In this document: piece by piece, positions 55,282 through 64,000 of the stretch
Position numbering within the stretch: position 1 is the first letter of the stretch
Layout of the letters: the number at the start of each line of letters is the position of its first letter
From: Acidimicrobiia bacterium
GTDB taxonomy: Bacteria; Actinomycetota; Acidimicrobiia; IMCC26256; JAGNEX01
Assembly (NCBI GenBank): GCA_020637365.1
Contig: JACJWE010000002.1
Span: 434,001-498,000 of the forward strand
Length of the DNA stretch: 64,000 bases
Direction: 5' to 3'
Program-made: the position numbers and the translations under genes
Notes under the pieces: model-generated
Seen by the model: the letters and a program-made list of their open reading frames with translations, nothing else
The model's database searches: none
Told to the model about the DNA's origin: nothing

Positions 55282-56121
55282 ATGTCGGACGACGCACAAC
55301 GCGCGAGCAGGCCTTCTGACAAAGATGGCACACAGACCGGTCAAACGGCCGCTCCCCACCCGCGGATCGTGATGATCCATGGGGCATTCAATGAGCTGTG
55401 GGGTCCCCACGAGATCCATGCTCGATGGGTGCCCGCGCTGCGCGACGGGCTGTGGCACCACGGCACCGATGTCGACCCTGCCGATGTGACGGTCTGCTTT
55501 TATGGCGACCTTTTTCGGCTCGACCCGAAAAAGTGCGACGACGATGCCTGGCGACACACCCGCGCTGGTGCTGCCGAAGCGCTCGAAGCGTTCGCGGGCG
55601 GCAAAACCGACAGTGAGATCGGCGAGATCGTCGGTCAGGCAGCCAGCGCAGCTGCATGGGACCGCACCGTCGACATGGTTGCGGTTATGGCCGACAACCC
55701 CGGCATTTTCGACACCGTCCTCGACCGTCTCTCCCGGGCGATATCCAGCGGGGTCGACGTGTTAGTCGCTCATTCGATGGGGACGCTGTTCGCGTATCAC
55801 CTGCTCCAGACCCGGCCCGACCTTTCGGTCGAGACGCTGGTGACGTTGGGATCACCACTCGGAACGAAACAGGTCCAAATGCTGTTGCCGCCACCCGCGC
55901 ACGACGGCACCTACCCCTGGCCGGGTTCGGTCAAACGGTGGCTCAACGTCTCCGCTGTCGGCGACCACGCGACCGGCTCGGGCAGTCTCACCAAGAACTT
56001 CGGCGATCGGGTGGAGAACCACCGCATCGACAACGGACACCGTGCTCACGCTCCTGAGCCGTACCTCAACTGCGCTGCGACAGGCGCTGCGATCGCCGAG
56101 GCTCTGACGTCCGATTCCTAG
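55282..56121 (+). CDS. Alpha/beta-hydrolase-like protein, unknown function
   Basis: The 279-residue protein shows a hydrolase-type oxyanion segment (IVMIHGAF), a nucleophile elbow VLVAHSMGTLFAY near residue 160, VTLGSPLGT after it and a C-terminal His (NGHRAHAPEPYL). It lacks a signal peptide, so it is probably cytoplasmic. It resembles serine-hydrolase/GPI-inositol-deacylase-like proteins that appear near toxin or signalling genes in some genomes, but no such partner is visible here. Confidence 0.75.
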   Translation: MSDDAQRASRPSDKDGTQTGQTAAPHPRIVMIHGAFNELWGPHEIHARWVPALRDGLWHHGTDVDPADVTVCFYGDLFRLDPKKCDDDAWRHTRAGAAEALEAFAGGKTDSEIGEIVGQAASAAAWDRTVDMVAVMADNPGIFDTVLDRLSRAISSGVDVLVAHSMGTLFAYHLLQTRPDLSVETLVTLGSPLGTKQVQMLLPPPAHDGTYPWPGSVKRWLNVSAVGDHATGSGSLTKNFGDRVENHRIDNGHRAHAPEPYLNCAATGAAIAEALTSDS

Positions 56122-56173
56122 CGTCCTGGAAGGTCAGAACGCTGGTTGGCGGAGCTGACCGATCAGCGCTGGT

Positions 56174-56794
56174 TCAGTCCGTGGTAAACGGCGGGTACTC
56201 GTCGGTCAACAACAGGCCATATGCATACAGGCGGTTGTAGACCCGCAGGCACTTGACGATCCAGTCCCGCAGCGTCTCGTTCCAACTGCCGGTGAAGAGC
56301 ACCGTCACGGCGCCGATCAGAAAGGCAAAATGGGCAACGATCATGATCAACGCTGCGAAAACGGCCGCCGGGATGACCCACAACGCTCGCAACCCAACGG
56401 TCAACCGATTGCGATCCTCGAGTTCGGGTTCGACCCAATGGCGCACCGGGTAGGTTCGAGGATCTTCAAAGCTTTCCGAGAACGAGAACGGTGGATAGAC
56501 CGCAACGAGTCCAAGCGCGTAACCAGCGACGCGAAACGCGTAACGCATGGACATCTCGGTGAGCTGAGCAAGCCCTCGCGGCATCTTGCCGGTGAACACG
56601 ATCACGAACCACGCAATGACGGACACCGCATTCATAAGGGTGCTCAGTGCGGACATCAAAATCAGGTGCGGCAGCGCCAGCAACCATTGCACCAGCGGAC
56701 GCCACCGATCGATCGCGTCGGGCGTGTCGACCTCGACGTCGGTTGGATACATCGCCGAAGCGACCGGCATATTCGAAGAATCCACGTGCACCAT
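56174..56794 (-). CDS. DUF4389 membrane protein
   Basis: The 206-residue protein has the DUF4389 pattern: an RWRPLVQWLLALPHL entry into two long hydrophobic helices, FTGKMPRGLAQLTEMSMRYAFRVAGY, and a second pair of helices ending in NRLYAYGLLLTDEYPPF. Some actinobacterial proteins carry this domain twice; here it is present once. ATG 56794 is the annotated start, but a GTG at 56842 and ATG at 56752 are possible. Function is unknown. Confidence 0.8.
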   Translation of the reverse strand: MVHVDSSNMPVASAMYPTDVEVDTPDAIDRWRPLVQWLLALPHLILMSALSTLMNAVSVIAWFVIVFTGKMPRGLAQLTEMSMRYAFRVAGYALGLVAVYPPFSFSESFEDPRTYPVRHWVEPELEDRNRLTVGLRALWVIPAAVFAALIMIVAHFAFLIGAVTVLFTGSWNETLRDWIVKCLRVYNRLYAYGLLLTDEYPPFTTD

Positions 56795-57166
56795 CTCCCA
56801 CCGGATGTCGACCTGGGGCCAACGTTGAACAAACAGGATCACTACTGGCCATCACCTCTGGGATTGAACATGCGAATGGTCGGACCCCCCAGGAGGCATG
56901 ACGACGGGAGGATACCGATGGACGGGCATTGCGTCGAGGACCACCGGCGCGGCAGCGTCAATGGGCCCCATCGTTGCACGGACCCCTGCCTTGTCGTTCT
57001 GAGCGCGAATCGGCTTGGTCTGGTTTCCCGACAGAAGCTGGGAAGCGTACGACCGAACGCGATTGAGGACTCGGCTACTCCCCACAAGTCACCGAGCCCT
57101 CAATCCGCCGAGGTTGCACGTCCTGGTTACGGGTCGACCAGCGTGCAACGGCGATCTGTGCTGTCG
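56795..57166. other. Gap with hairpin terminator (57063-57103) behind glycosyltransferase 1
   Basis: TTGAGG-CTCGG (57063-57074) pairs with CCGAG-CCTCAA (57092-57103), a 12-base stem with one mismatch, about 65 nt after the minus-strand glycosyltransferase stop. The rest of the gap has no supported gene. Confidence 0.55.
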
Positions 57167-58501
57167 CTATGCCGCGGTGCGCGACCCAACGTGCTGCTGT
57201 GCATCTGCTTCGTTTTGGATAGCGGCACCGGACCGGGTCGGACTCGCCCAGGTCTGGTGTTCGCCATCCATGCTTCCGGGTATGCCCCGCAGCTGGGCGA
57301 ACGTCCTCGCCGAAGCTGCATACTCGGCGACCGAGAGCACGTAATTTCCGACATAGAGAAACGGTGCGCTCAGGGAGAACTTGAGCCGCTCGCGCCGGGA
57401 GTAGAACGGTTCGCGCCAAGCGTTGAGCATCATGTAGAGCGAAACCGTGACGATCGCCATTTCCAGTGTGCCCCAGTCGCCGAGCTTCACGATCAGGTAG
57501 CCGAGGAATAGCAGGAAGAGCGGTTCGAGCAGAAACACCACGTCAAACATCACTTCAAGTGGGAGAAATACCCAGGTCAGCGAACGCTTGAAGCGGCTGT
57601 CTCGATTGAAAAACATGCGCCGCTGTTTGAAGAACGTCTGCGTTCGACCCCACTTCCATCGGTGACGCTGCCTCATAAGCGACCCAAAATCGGGACACGC
57701 CTCTGTATATGCGATGACGTCTGCTGCATAAATACATGTAGGCGTTCTGTTGCCAAATTTCTGTAGCAGCTTCATCGAAGCGTCGATATCTTCGGTCACC
57801 GTATTCGTGTCGTATCGCCCTACCTGGTCAAATACATCTCTGCGCATCATTGAGCCAATTCCACCAATGATGTAGTCAAACCCCAAGACCGTTTGGGCCC
57901 GCTTCATGCGGTAACAGGTGAGGTACTCGAACCGCTGCAGGTAATTCAAGATCCCTTTGGCAGGCACAATCTTGACGTGCGTAGCAACAGAACACACACC
58001 TTCATTGCGGAAGTACTCGACACCGCGTTTGGCAGCCTCCGTACTCAGCGCAGAATCAGCGTCAAGGCACATGAAGATGTTGTAGTCGTCGTACTCCTCC
58101 CGCTCAGCCAGGTATTGGAGCGCGTTGTTGAGCGCGGCTGCCTTACCTTGGTTGGCCTGGGTCAGCACGACCACCTGCCGTTTGGGATTCGTGGATTCAA
58201 AGCGTTCCGCGATCTGCAGGGTTGAGTCGCTCGAGCCGTCGTCGACGACGATGTGGAGGATTTTGTGTGTTGGGTAATCCACCTGGGCGACCGACTGCAG
58301 GCAGTGCTTCAATGTTGTTTCTTCATTATGAGCAGGGGTGATGACGACCAGAGCTGGCAGCTCGTCTTCGGTGAAGGGAGCACTCGCGACTAGGCGTCGG
58401 CGCCAGCGCGGGTACATCTCTGATGCGGCCAGGTAAAAGCCCATCCGAACCAAATTGAGCACCGCAACCACCCCAAACATGATTGCGAGAATGCGCATCA
58501 T
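57167..58501 (-). CDS. Processive family 2 glycosyltransferase 1 (hyaluronan/poly-GlcNAc synthase type)
   Basis: The 444-residue membrane protein has one N-terminal helix, the GT2 core (VVVDDGSSDST, FMCLDADSA, TEDID and the processive RQRHRWKWG motif) and three to four C-terminal helices. This D-D-TED-QxxRW set marks synthases that extend beta-linked polysaccharide and extrude it. It is closely related to the enzyme at 59427-60773; the catalytic halves are almost the same. Polymer identity is unknown. ATG 58501 follows CGAGGTG. It is 85 nt after the small sorting-signal gene on the same strand. Confidence 0.92.
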   Translation of the reverse strand: MMRILAIMFGVVAVLNLVRMGFYLAASEMYPRWRRRLVASAPFTEDELPALVVITPAHNEETTLKHCLQSVAQVDYPTHKILHIVVDDGSSDSTLQIAERFESTNPKRQVVVLTQANQGKAAALNNALQYLAEREEYDDYNIFMCLDADSALSTEAAKRGVEYFRNEGVCSVATHVKIVPAKGILNYLQRFEYLTCYRMKRAQTVLGFDYIIGGIGSMMRRDVFDQVGRYDTNTVTEDIDASMKLLQKFGNRTPTCIYAADVIAYTEACPDFGSLMRQRHRWKWGRTQTFFKQRRMFFNRDSRFKRSLTWVFLPLEVMFDVVFLLEPLFLLFLGYLIVKLGDWGTLEMAIVTVSLYMMLNAWREPFYSRRERLKFSLSAPFLYVGNYVLSVAEYAASARTFAQLRGIPGSMDGEHQTWASPTRSGAAIQNEADAQQHVGSRTAA

Positions 58502-58585
58502 CTTGGGAACACCTCGGTGAGGACCGCCCTATCGGGCGGAGTCGGGCTGCTCCACACACCGAGCAGCCCGAAGGGGGCAAAGCAT

Positions 58586-58819
58586 TTAGGCTTGATCGTC
58601 AACGACGAGATCGGCGTCTTTACGTCCTGCGATCCGCTTGAGGATCAGCCCGGTGCCGATCAGCGCACCGGCAAACATGGCCAGTTCCGCCGAGTGACTT
58701 CCTGTAAAAGCCAGGGCATCAGTGTTCGGAAACTCACGGGTGGTGACTTTGCCCAGCACAAGCGCACCGGTTACCGGAGTTGCAACTGAGCTGAGACCAA
58801 GGGAGGTTGAGAAGGCCAT
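58586..58819 (-). CDS. 77-residue LAFTG sorting-signal protein between the two glycosyltransferases
   Basis: ATG 58819 follows a strong AAAGGAG site. The protein has LAFTG at residues 36-40, a hydrophobic helix (AELAMFAGALIGTGLIL) and then KRIAGRK, which is exactly a class-E-like sortase signal, plus an acidic tail. The N-terminus lacks a clear basic signal peptide. After cleavage at TG only about 38 residues would be anchored, so the protein is nearly all sorting signal. It lies between two synthase genes in the same direction and may anchor, cap or regulate the polymer (inference). Confidence 0.8.
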   Translation of the reverse strand: MAFSTSLGLSSVATPVTGALVLGKVTTREFPNTDALAFTGSHSAELAMFAGALIGTGLILKRIAGRKDADLVVDDQA

Positions 58820-59426
58820 GGGGGCACTCCTTTAAAGACTGCAAGCCGTGGCTTGCCTACGGGATGACGGAGGTCACCATATCGACCGGAGAGCCAATAT
58901 TTCAGAATCGCTTCGGGGTTCTTAACCCAAAATATGTTTTAGAAACATGTCTGTACGCCGTATTGAAGAGGGGTTGAATAAGACAGCGTTACTGGTGTCG
59001 CACAGATTCGTTACGCGTCAGTTACAGCCCGTGAAAAGCACCGCTCTGCGTGAACTTGGGCTGGGGCCTGGGTCGACAATTGTCGACGAGAAGAGACCGC
59101 GTTTGCGTGATGCCGAGGCGAGTGACTCACCCGAGCGTGTCGCTGTTGCCCCCTGTTCTCCCTTCCCTGTGTTGTTTCAGCATTGTGCTTGCCTTCGCGC
59201 ACTGATCGAGGTTCTCATGGGCAAATTTGGAACCCAAGCCTCAAGATCTGCGCCGCGGATCGCCGCGCGAGAAGGACCCCCAAGCCAAAAACCTCCACGA
59301 CGATCTCTGTCAGACGACAACCCCTCGACAGCAAGGCCCGCCCAACATCCTGGAGCGGGCCGCGCAGTTGGGGCTCTATTCGGACTGCTGGGGGAACGAG
59401 GCCCCGTGACGGTCGCGCTTGCGCGA
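58820..59426. other. Gap between the small sorting-signal gene and glycosyltransferase 2; terminator at 59335-59361
   Basis: GGCCCGC (59335-59341) and GCGGGCC (59355-59361) form a hairpin about 65 nt after the glycosyltransferase 2 stop. Nearer the small gene, an A/T-rich stretch (about 58895-58960, with TGTTTTAGAAACA) probably holds its promoter. No gene is supported in the remaining sequence, where reading frames look random. Confidence 0.5.
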
Positions 59427-60773
59427 TTATGCGGCCGAACCCACTGCGTCGGGATGCACGCCAGCCGTCGTTGCTGCGGGCGCCGACTGTTTGCTGGCCG
59501 CTCCGGAACGGGGCGGACTGGACCACGTCTGGTGCCCTGCGACGATGCTCTCGGGGATGGTGTGCAACTTCGACACCGTCTTGGTCGATGCCGAATACTC
59601 CGCGATCGAAAGGGCGTAGTTGGCCACGTAGAGTAGTGGCGCACTGAGAATGAACTTTGCGCGATCCATCTTGGAGTAATAGGGCTCACGCCACGCGTTG
59701 ATCGTCATGTACACAGACACGGTAACCAGCGCCCCGAGCATCGTTCGCCAGTCGCCGTACCTCACGATGAGGTATCCAAGGAAAAAGAGGAACACGGGTT
59801 CAATCAAAAAGACGAAGTCAAAAGCCACTTCGAGCGGCAAAAACACCCAAGTGAGCGATCGTTTGAAGCGCCCTGACTTGCTGAAAAACATCTCGCGACG
59901 CTTGTAGAAGGTTTGCGAACGTCCAAACTTCCACCGATATCGCTGGGTCATCAGAGACCGAAAATTGGGGCAGGCCTCGGTATAAGAAATGACGTCCGCC
60001 GCATAGATGCAGGTTGGTCGACGGTTGCCAAAGAAATGCAACAGTTTCATCGAAGCGTCGATGTCCTCGGTGATCGTATTGGTCTCATAGCGACCGACCT
60101 GGTCGAAGGCGTCGCGCCGCATCATCGAGCCGATCCCACCGATGATGTAGTCAAACCCCAGAACCGTTTGGGCTCGCTTCATTCGATACGACGTGAGGTA
60201 TTCGAACCTCTGCACATAGTTGAGCAGCCCTTTTTCGGGCACGATCTTGACGTGGGTCGCTACGGCTTTCACGCCGTCGTTGCGGAAGTACTCGACCCCT
60301 CGCCGCAACGCCTGGGGGTGCAACTGCGAGTCGGCGTCGAGGCACATGAAAATGTTGCAGTTATCGAACTCCGGGTTGGCTGCAAGGTATTCAAGCGCGT
60401 TGTTCAGAGCCGACGCCTTGCCTTGATTCTTCTGTCGAATCACGTGGATGCGACGGTGCGGATGCGTCATTTTGAAGTGCTCCGCGACGAGGGCGGTGTC
60501 GTCGCGCGACCCATCATCGACGATGATGTGGAGCACCTTTCTCCACGGATAGTCCAGCTGAGAAACCGATTCCAGACATGGGTTGAGTGTGGTGCCTTCA
60601 TTGTGGGCCGGCGTAATGACCACCACGTCGGGTAACTCACGATCGAAGAGCGTGGACCCGGCGACGAGACGCCGTCGCCAGCGGGGATAGAGCTCAGAGG
60701 CAATGAGATAGAAGCAGATTCGGGAGAGGTTGATCACTGCTACAACGCCAAACATGACCGCAATAACGCGCAT
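59427..60773 (-). CDS. Processive family 2 glycosyltransferase 2, paralog of glycosyltransferase 1
   Basis: The 448-residue protein matches the one at 57167-58501 throughout: the same N-terminal helix, IIVDDGSRDDTAL, FMCLDADSQ, TEDIDASMKLL and QRYRWKFG motifs, and the same C-terminal helices. It differs mainly in the last 40 residues, which are Ala/Ser-rich. Two such close synthases in one locus suggest either two related polymers or regulated isozymes. ATG 60773 aligns with the paralog and follows AAGGGTG. Confidence 0.92.
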   Translation of the reverse strand: MRVIAVMFGVVAVINLSRICFYLIASELYPRWRRRLVAGSTLFDRELPDVVVITPAHNEGTTLNPCLESVSQLDYPWRKVLHIIVDDGSRDDTALVAEHFKMTHPHRRIHVIRQKNQGKASALNNALEYLAANPEFDNCNIFMCLDADSQLHPQALRRGVEYFRNDGVKAVATHVKIVPEKGLLNYVQRFEYLTSYRMKRAQTVLGFDYIIGGIGSMMRRDAFDQVGRYETNTITEDIDASMKLLHFFGNRRPTCIYAADVISYTEACPNFRSLMTQRYRWKFGRSQTFYKRREMFFSKSGRFKRSLTWVFLPLEVAFDFVFLIEPVFLFFLGYLIVRYGDWRTMLGALVTVSVYMTINAWREPYYSKMDRAKFILSAPLLYVANYALSIAEYSASTKTVSKLHTIPESIVAGHQTWSSPPRSGAASKQSAPAATTAGVHPDAVGSAA

Positions 60774-61636
60774 TATCTGGGCACCCTTCAGACAGCCCAC
60801 CTGGGGGGAGATGGGCGGACGACGATACGAAGAATTGCCAGCCCTCGGCGCCAGAAACGGGGCGTCTGTCGGCTGGGACAGGGCAACGACCTACGTCTGA
60901 GCGTGGACTCTGAGGGTCGTTCCGTATCGTCGAAGGTGCCTTCGACAGAGAAGGCGACTATTCGTCGCGTGAGGTGCGGGGTGCGAGCGTTTGGGGAATG
61001 AACGCGGGTCGGCATCTGTGCGGAGAACAGGCCCGTCACATGAACGAGCCTCAGTCTTGCTGGGTCCGACCCGTTCTGACGTTGACGCCATGGGGGTCCA
61101 ATCGTTTGTGCACCGACGAATGGGGTACTCATCGGTCGGGCGTCAAACTACCTGCGTCAATTGAATATTGCATGCCGTCTCGTGTATTTATCGATACCCC
61201 AATAACTCGGCCACCTATTTGAACCGTATCTTGCGCAAGGGTTGCGAGACTTCTACGACAAGGCAAACAACACGCCTCCAATATTGCTTGACTCATGAAC
61301 CCCAGGTAAACCAACGCAGTACGGCTCAACGCAACAGCAACACGACCTACCCCTCGGTTAAACATTCACGCTTTCGTGACAACCGAGCCTGGCCGTCCTC
61401 ACAGCACGTCCTGCACTGGACGCTCGTTGTCGGCGAGCGTTCATTCGTCGCCCTCGTAAATGTCGAGCAGCCGCACCTGGTCACAACCGGGTAGCCACCG
61501 ATCGATAACGAGCGTTCGCACGGCAACGGTGCCGGAATCGACCAGCACCGGGGCGCTGGTGAGTACGACCGTTACGCTTAGCCTCTTCGTCGTCAGGTAG
61601 CGCCCGGGCTGCCTGCGTGGAGCGTGGGAGCACGGC
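60774..61636. other. Long divergent gap with an A/T-richer segment and a weak minus-strand ORF
   Basis: These 863 bases separate glycosyltransferase 2 from the MFS gene. Between about 61155 and 61350 the base composition drops to near 50 percent GC. A minus-strand frame of 78 codons (61129-61365, ATG, no clear ribosome site) lies in it with A/T-ending codons unlike those of the neighbours; coding status is doubtful. TCACGAAAGCGTGA, read on the minus strand near 61368-61381, is a small hairpin. It may be a long regulated leader for the synthase. Confidence 0.4.
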
Positions 61637-63154
61637 GTGTACGCAACGTTCGAACGACGCTGGTGGACCTTGGCGGTGCTGTGTCTCAGCCTCGTCCTGA
61701 TCGTGCTGGGCAATACCGTGCTCAACGTCGCGCTGCCGACCTTGACCCGCGAACTCGACGCCACCGACACCGAGCTGCAATGGATGGTCGATGCCTATTC
61801 ATTGGTGTTCGCTGGCCTGCTGCTCACAGCAGGGGCGCTGGGCGACCGGTTCGGACGCAAAGGTGCGCTATCGACCGGGCTCGTCATCTTCGTGCTAGCG
61901 AGTATCGGTGCAACCCGGGCGACAGAGCCCATCCACATCATCGCCGCACGCGCCCTCATGGGTGTGGGAGCGGCCGCCGTGATGCCCGCCACGCTGTCGA
62001 TTCTGACGAACGTGTTTCCTCCCGCGGAGCGACCGAAGGCGATCGGCATTTGGGCTGGTCTCGCCGGAGCGGGTGGGGCGATCGGGCCGATCGCGGGCGG
62101 CTATCTGGTCGAGCACTCCGGCTGGTCCGCCGTGTTCTACCTGAATGTGGTGGTCGGACTCGTTGCGCTCGTGGCGGGGGCGCTTTTGGTCCCAACCTCC
62201 AAAGACCCCGACGGTCATGCGCTCGATTTGGTGGGTGCGCTGCTGTCGATCGTCGGACTGACCGCGCTGATCTACGGCGTTATCGAGGGCCCGAATCACG
62301 GCTGGCTGAGCGTTGAGAGCCTGGCGACCTTTGGTGCCGCCGCGGTGTTCTTGGGCGGGTTTGGCTATTGGGAATCGACCCAGAAGAACCCCATGCTCGA
62401 CCTGGCCCTATTCAAGAATCCACGTTTCAGTGCTGCGAGCATGGCCATCATGTTCCAGTTCATGTCGATGATGGGCATGTTCTTCGTCTTGACCCAATAC
62501 CTGCAGTTTGCCCGCGGCTATTCGGCATTCTCGGCTGGCCTGCACAGTTTGCCCATGCCGATCGCCATGATGATTTTCGCCTCGAACAGCCCATCGATCG
62601 TCGCTCGCATCGGACCGCGAACCACCGTCACCACGGGCATGTTGCTGACCGCGATAGGCGCGGTCGGGCTCTCCTTTGTCGGGGTTGATACCACCTATGC
62701 GGTAGTCGGCGTGTCGCTGTTCATCATGGGCGTCGGCGGCGGCATGGTCATGCCATCATCGACAACGTCGATCATGTCGACGCTGCCACTCGCCAAAGCT
62801 GGCGTGGGTTCGGCCGTGAACGACACCACCCGTGAGATCGGTGCCGCGCTGGGCGTGGCCGTTCTCGGGTCGGTACTCACCTCACGATATGCATCATCCA
62901 TGCACGACGTTGCGGCGAGCCTCCCTGAACAGGCCCGAGAGATGGTGCTGGCCGGTCTCGGCCGGGCGCTGATCGTCGCCGAGCGCCTGCCTAACGGCGC
63001 GGCGCTGGTTCACGAGGCGAAGACGTCCTTCATCGGCGGCATGCAGGTCGCTCTCTGGGTCGCTGCAGGTCTGCTGATCATCGGTGCGGTAGCGGTCAAT
63101 CGGACCTTCCCCGCTGTCGACGACGACGTCGCCGACGGAACCCCGATGCACTAA
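61637..63154 (+). CDS. MFS exporter, DHA2 (14-helix) drug-resistance type
   Basis: The 505-residue membrane protein has 14 predicted hydrophobic segments, the DHA motif C-like GPIAGGYLVEHSGWSAVF, the start motif LSLVLIVLGNTVLNVALPTL and ALGDRFGRKGAL (motif A). It exports small molecules using protons; the substrate cannot be told. The start is GTG 61637, 7 nt after GGGAG. It stands alone with no regulator next to it. Confidence 0.92.
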   Translation: MYATFERRWWTLAVLCLSLVLIVLGNTVLNVALPTLTRELDATDTELQWMVDAYSLVFAGLLLTAGALGDRFGRKGALSTGLVIFVLASIGATRATEPIHIIAARALMGVGAAAVMPATLSILTNVFPPAERPKAIGIWAGLAGAGGAIGPIAGGYLVEHSGWSAVFYLNVVVGLVALVAGALLVPTSKDPDGHALDLVGALLSIVGLTALIYGVIEGPNHGWLSVESLATFGAAAVFLGGFGYWESTQKNPMLDLALFKNPRFSAASMAIMFQFMSMMGMFFVLTQYLQFARGYSAFSAGLHSLPMPIAMMIFASNSPSIVARIGPRTTVTTGMLLTAIGAVGLSFVGVDTTYAVVGVSLFIMGVGGGMVMPSSTTSIMSTLPLAKAGVGSAVNDTTREIGAALGVAVLGSVLTSRYASSMHDVAASLPEQAREMVLAGLGRALIVAERLPNGAALVHEAKTSFIGGMQVALWVAAGLLIIGAVAVNRTFPAVDDDVADGTPMH

Positions 63155-63574
63155 CCGATGCACCGGGACAGGGCTCGTCCGAGTCGGGAGTGAGGCGCCG
63201 CCCAGGGTCCAGAGTTCAGCGTCGTAAGGCCGGTTCGACATAGCCAAGCCGGGTCAACCGACAATGATCGTTTTGTTCGCTTGTCCAGCCTCACCAGCCC
63301 TGCACGCGGACCACGTCACCCGGACGTACCGATTCGATTGGCGCCCGCGCACTGGTTGGCAACAACCACGAACACCGACTTCCAAGTCTCTTTGTGAGGT
63401 GGAGACCTTCGTACCAGTTGCGTCGCTTCCCTACGGACGGAAGTTGGGCCCCTGCGTGATCTGAGCCAGAAGGCGGAGCCATGGCGTGATTCTCTACCCG
63501 GCTCTGTGAGGGAACGGATCGCTCGCTCGACGGGTGATGCGCCCGGGCGCATCGCTGCCCGCGTGCTGGCGCAT
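63155..63574. other. Convergent gap with an 18-bp perfect palindrome
   Basis: GATGCGCCCGGGCGCATC (63536-63553) is a perfect palindrome about 20 nt after the ABC permease stop on the minus strand and is probably its terminator. No gene is supported in the remainder. Confidence 0.5.
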
Positions 63575-64000
63575 TCAACCGGTCATGTGGGTGAATTTCC
63601 GTATGGAAAGAAACGCAAACACCAGCGTGATGCCGACGATCCACGCGATCGACTGCCACACCGCGTCACCGACAGGGTGACCGTTGGTCAGTGCTCTCAC
63701 CGCATCGGTCAGGACAGTGAACGGATTAGCCTCCGCAACTCGCCGTAGCCAAGGCGTCATGTTCTCGATGGGCACAAAGGCGGAAGACACAAAGGTCAGC
63801 GGAAACATCCAGGTGAAACCCGCCGAGTTGGCGGCCTCGATCGACTTCACGCTGAGGCCGATCAACGCGTTGATCCAGCTCAGCGAATAGCTAAACATCA
63901 ACAGCAAGAGCGTCGCTATGACCGCGTTGAAGAGCCCTCCCTCAAAGCGGAAACCAATGGCGAGCGACACCAGCACCATGGAAATGAACGACAACAGGTT
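63575..64000 (-). CDS. ABC-2 type transporter permease, C-terminal part (5' end beyond window)
   Basis: The visible 141 residues are the C-terminal half of a DrrB-like permease: three to four helices with the signature SAGFTWMFPLTFVSSAFVP and PWLRRVAEANPFTVLTDAVRAL, common in drug/daunorubicin-type exporters. It would pair with an ATP-binding subunit, probably encoded upstream outside the window. The start is not visible. Confidence 0.9.
   Translation of the reverse strand, partial: NLLSFISMVLVSLAIGFRFEGGLFNAVIATLLLLMFSYSLSWINALIGLSVKSIEAANSAGFTWMFPLTFVSSAFVPIENMTPWLRRVAEANPFTVLTDAVRALTNGHPVGDAVWQSIAWIVGITLVFAFLSIRKFTHMTG

Noticed and set aside
58947..59636. 229-codon plus-strand open frame between the small sorting-signal gene and synthase 2
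   Set aside because: Its second half is antisense to the synthase 2 coding end and its first half lacks any conserved feature or ribosome site.

Overview
The window reads as part of a chromosome of a high-GC actinobacterium. The class Acidimicrobiia is the best guess: the window holds a KUP transporter, crotonyl-CoA carboxylase/reductase, YajQ, an orphan ParA followed by a GKRALF zinc-ribbon protein, DUF3105 and DUF4389 proteins, and surface proteins ending in an [L/M]AxTG sorting signal. That assignment rests on gene content and style, not on a marker phylogeny. Gene density is normal and no prophage, transposon or CRISPR array is visible. Nine loci are split by small indels and the membrane-protein locus also has an in-frame stop. 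Several indels lie in homopolymers or low-complexity DNA (htpX, the fucose synthase, the Thr-rich stalks), so many are probably assembly or sequencing errors, and I annotate those loci as whole genes with notes.

Layout. 1-1046 (minus): tRNA-Thr, tRNA-Met and the 5' part of tuf, whose T-ending codons differ from the neighbours. 1150-10085: acetyltransferase, a broken esterase, a flavin-dependent oxidoreductase, a large thioester/SdrD-type adhesin with five 133-residue repeats, tRNA-Tyr, yajQ and a LytM peptidase. 10358-19509: a lone tyrosine recombinase, htpX, a secreted phosphatase-like protein, a membrane-tethered GH114 protein overlapping an MscS channel, and kup. 19934-24291: two tandem paralogous sortase-type surface proteins with Thr-rich mucin-like stalks. 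24442-28658: lipoprotein hydrolase, YdeI-like protein, a damaged membrane protein and ccr.

28696-42330 (all minus) is an exopolysaccharide or capsule locus: flippase, polymerase/ligase, fucose synthase, two GT4 glycosyltransferases, an acyltransferase, a methyltransferase, an eight-repeat cysteine-rich lipoprotein, a Wzc-like copolymerase whose kinase ATP site is degenerate, and an unusual Wzz-initiating-transferase fusion. Together these could assemble a lipid-linked repeat unit, flip it, polymerise it and control its length.

42548-56794 is mostly housekeeping: a membrane-anchored lipase-like protein, acyltransferase, photolyase, lipoproteins, a tRNA-Glu/Asp/Phe cluster with a strongly structured spacer, HAD hydrolase, malic enzyme, ParA and small proteins. 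57167-60773 holds two paralogous processive family-2 glycosyltransferases flanking a 77-residue protein that is little more than a sorting signal. The window ends with a DHA2-type MFS exporter and the 3' part of an ABC-2 permease.

The recurring theme is the cell surface: four sortase-type substrates, two polysaccharide loci and cell-wall enzymes. The least familiar items are the eight-repeat lipoprotein, the degenerate kinase beside the Wzz-transferase fusion, the glycosyltransferase pair around the mini sorting-signal protein, and the three-way-junction RNA between tRNA genes.
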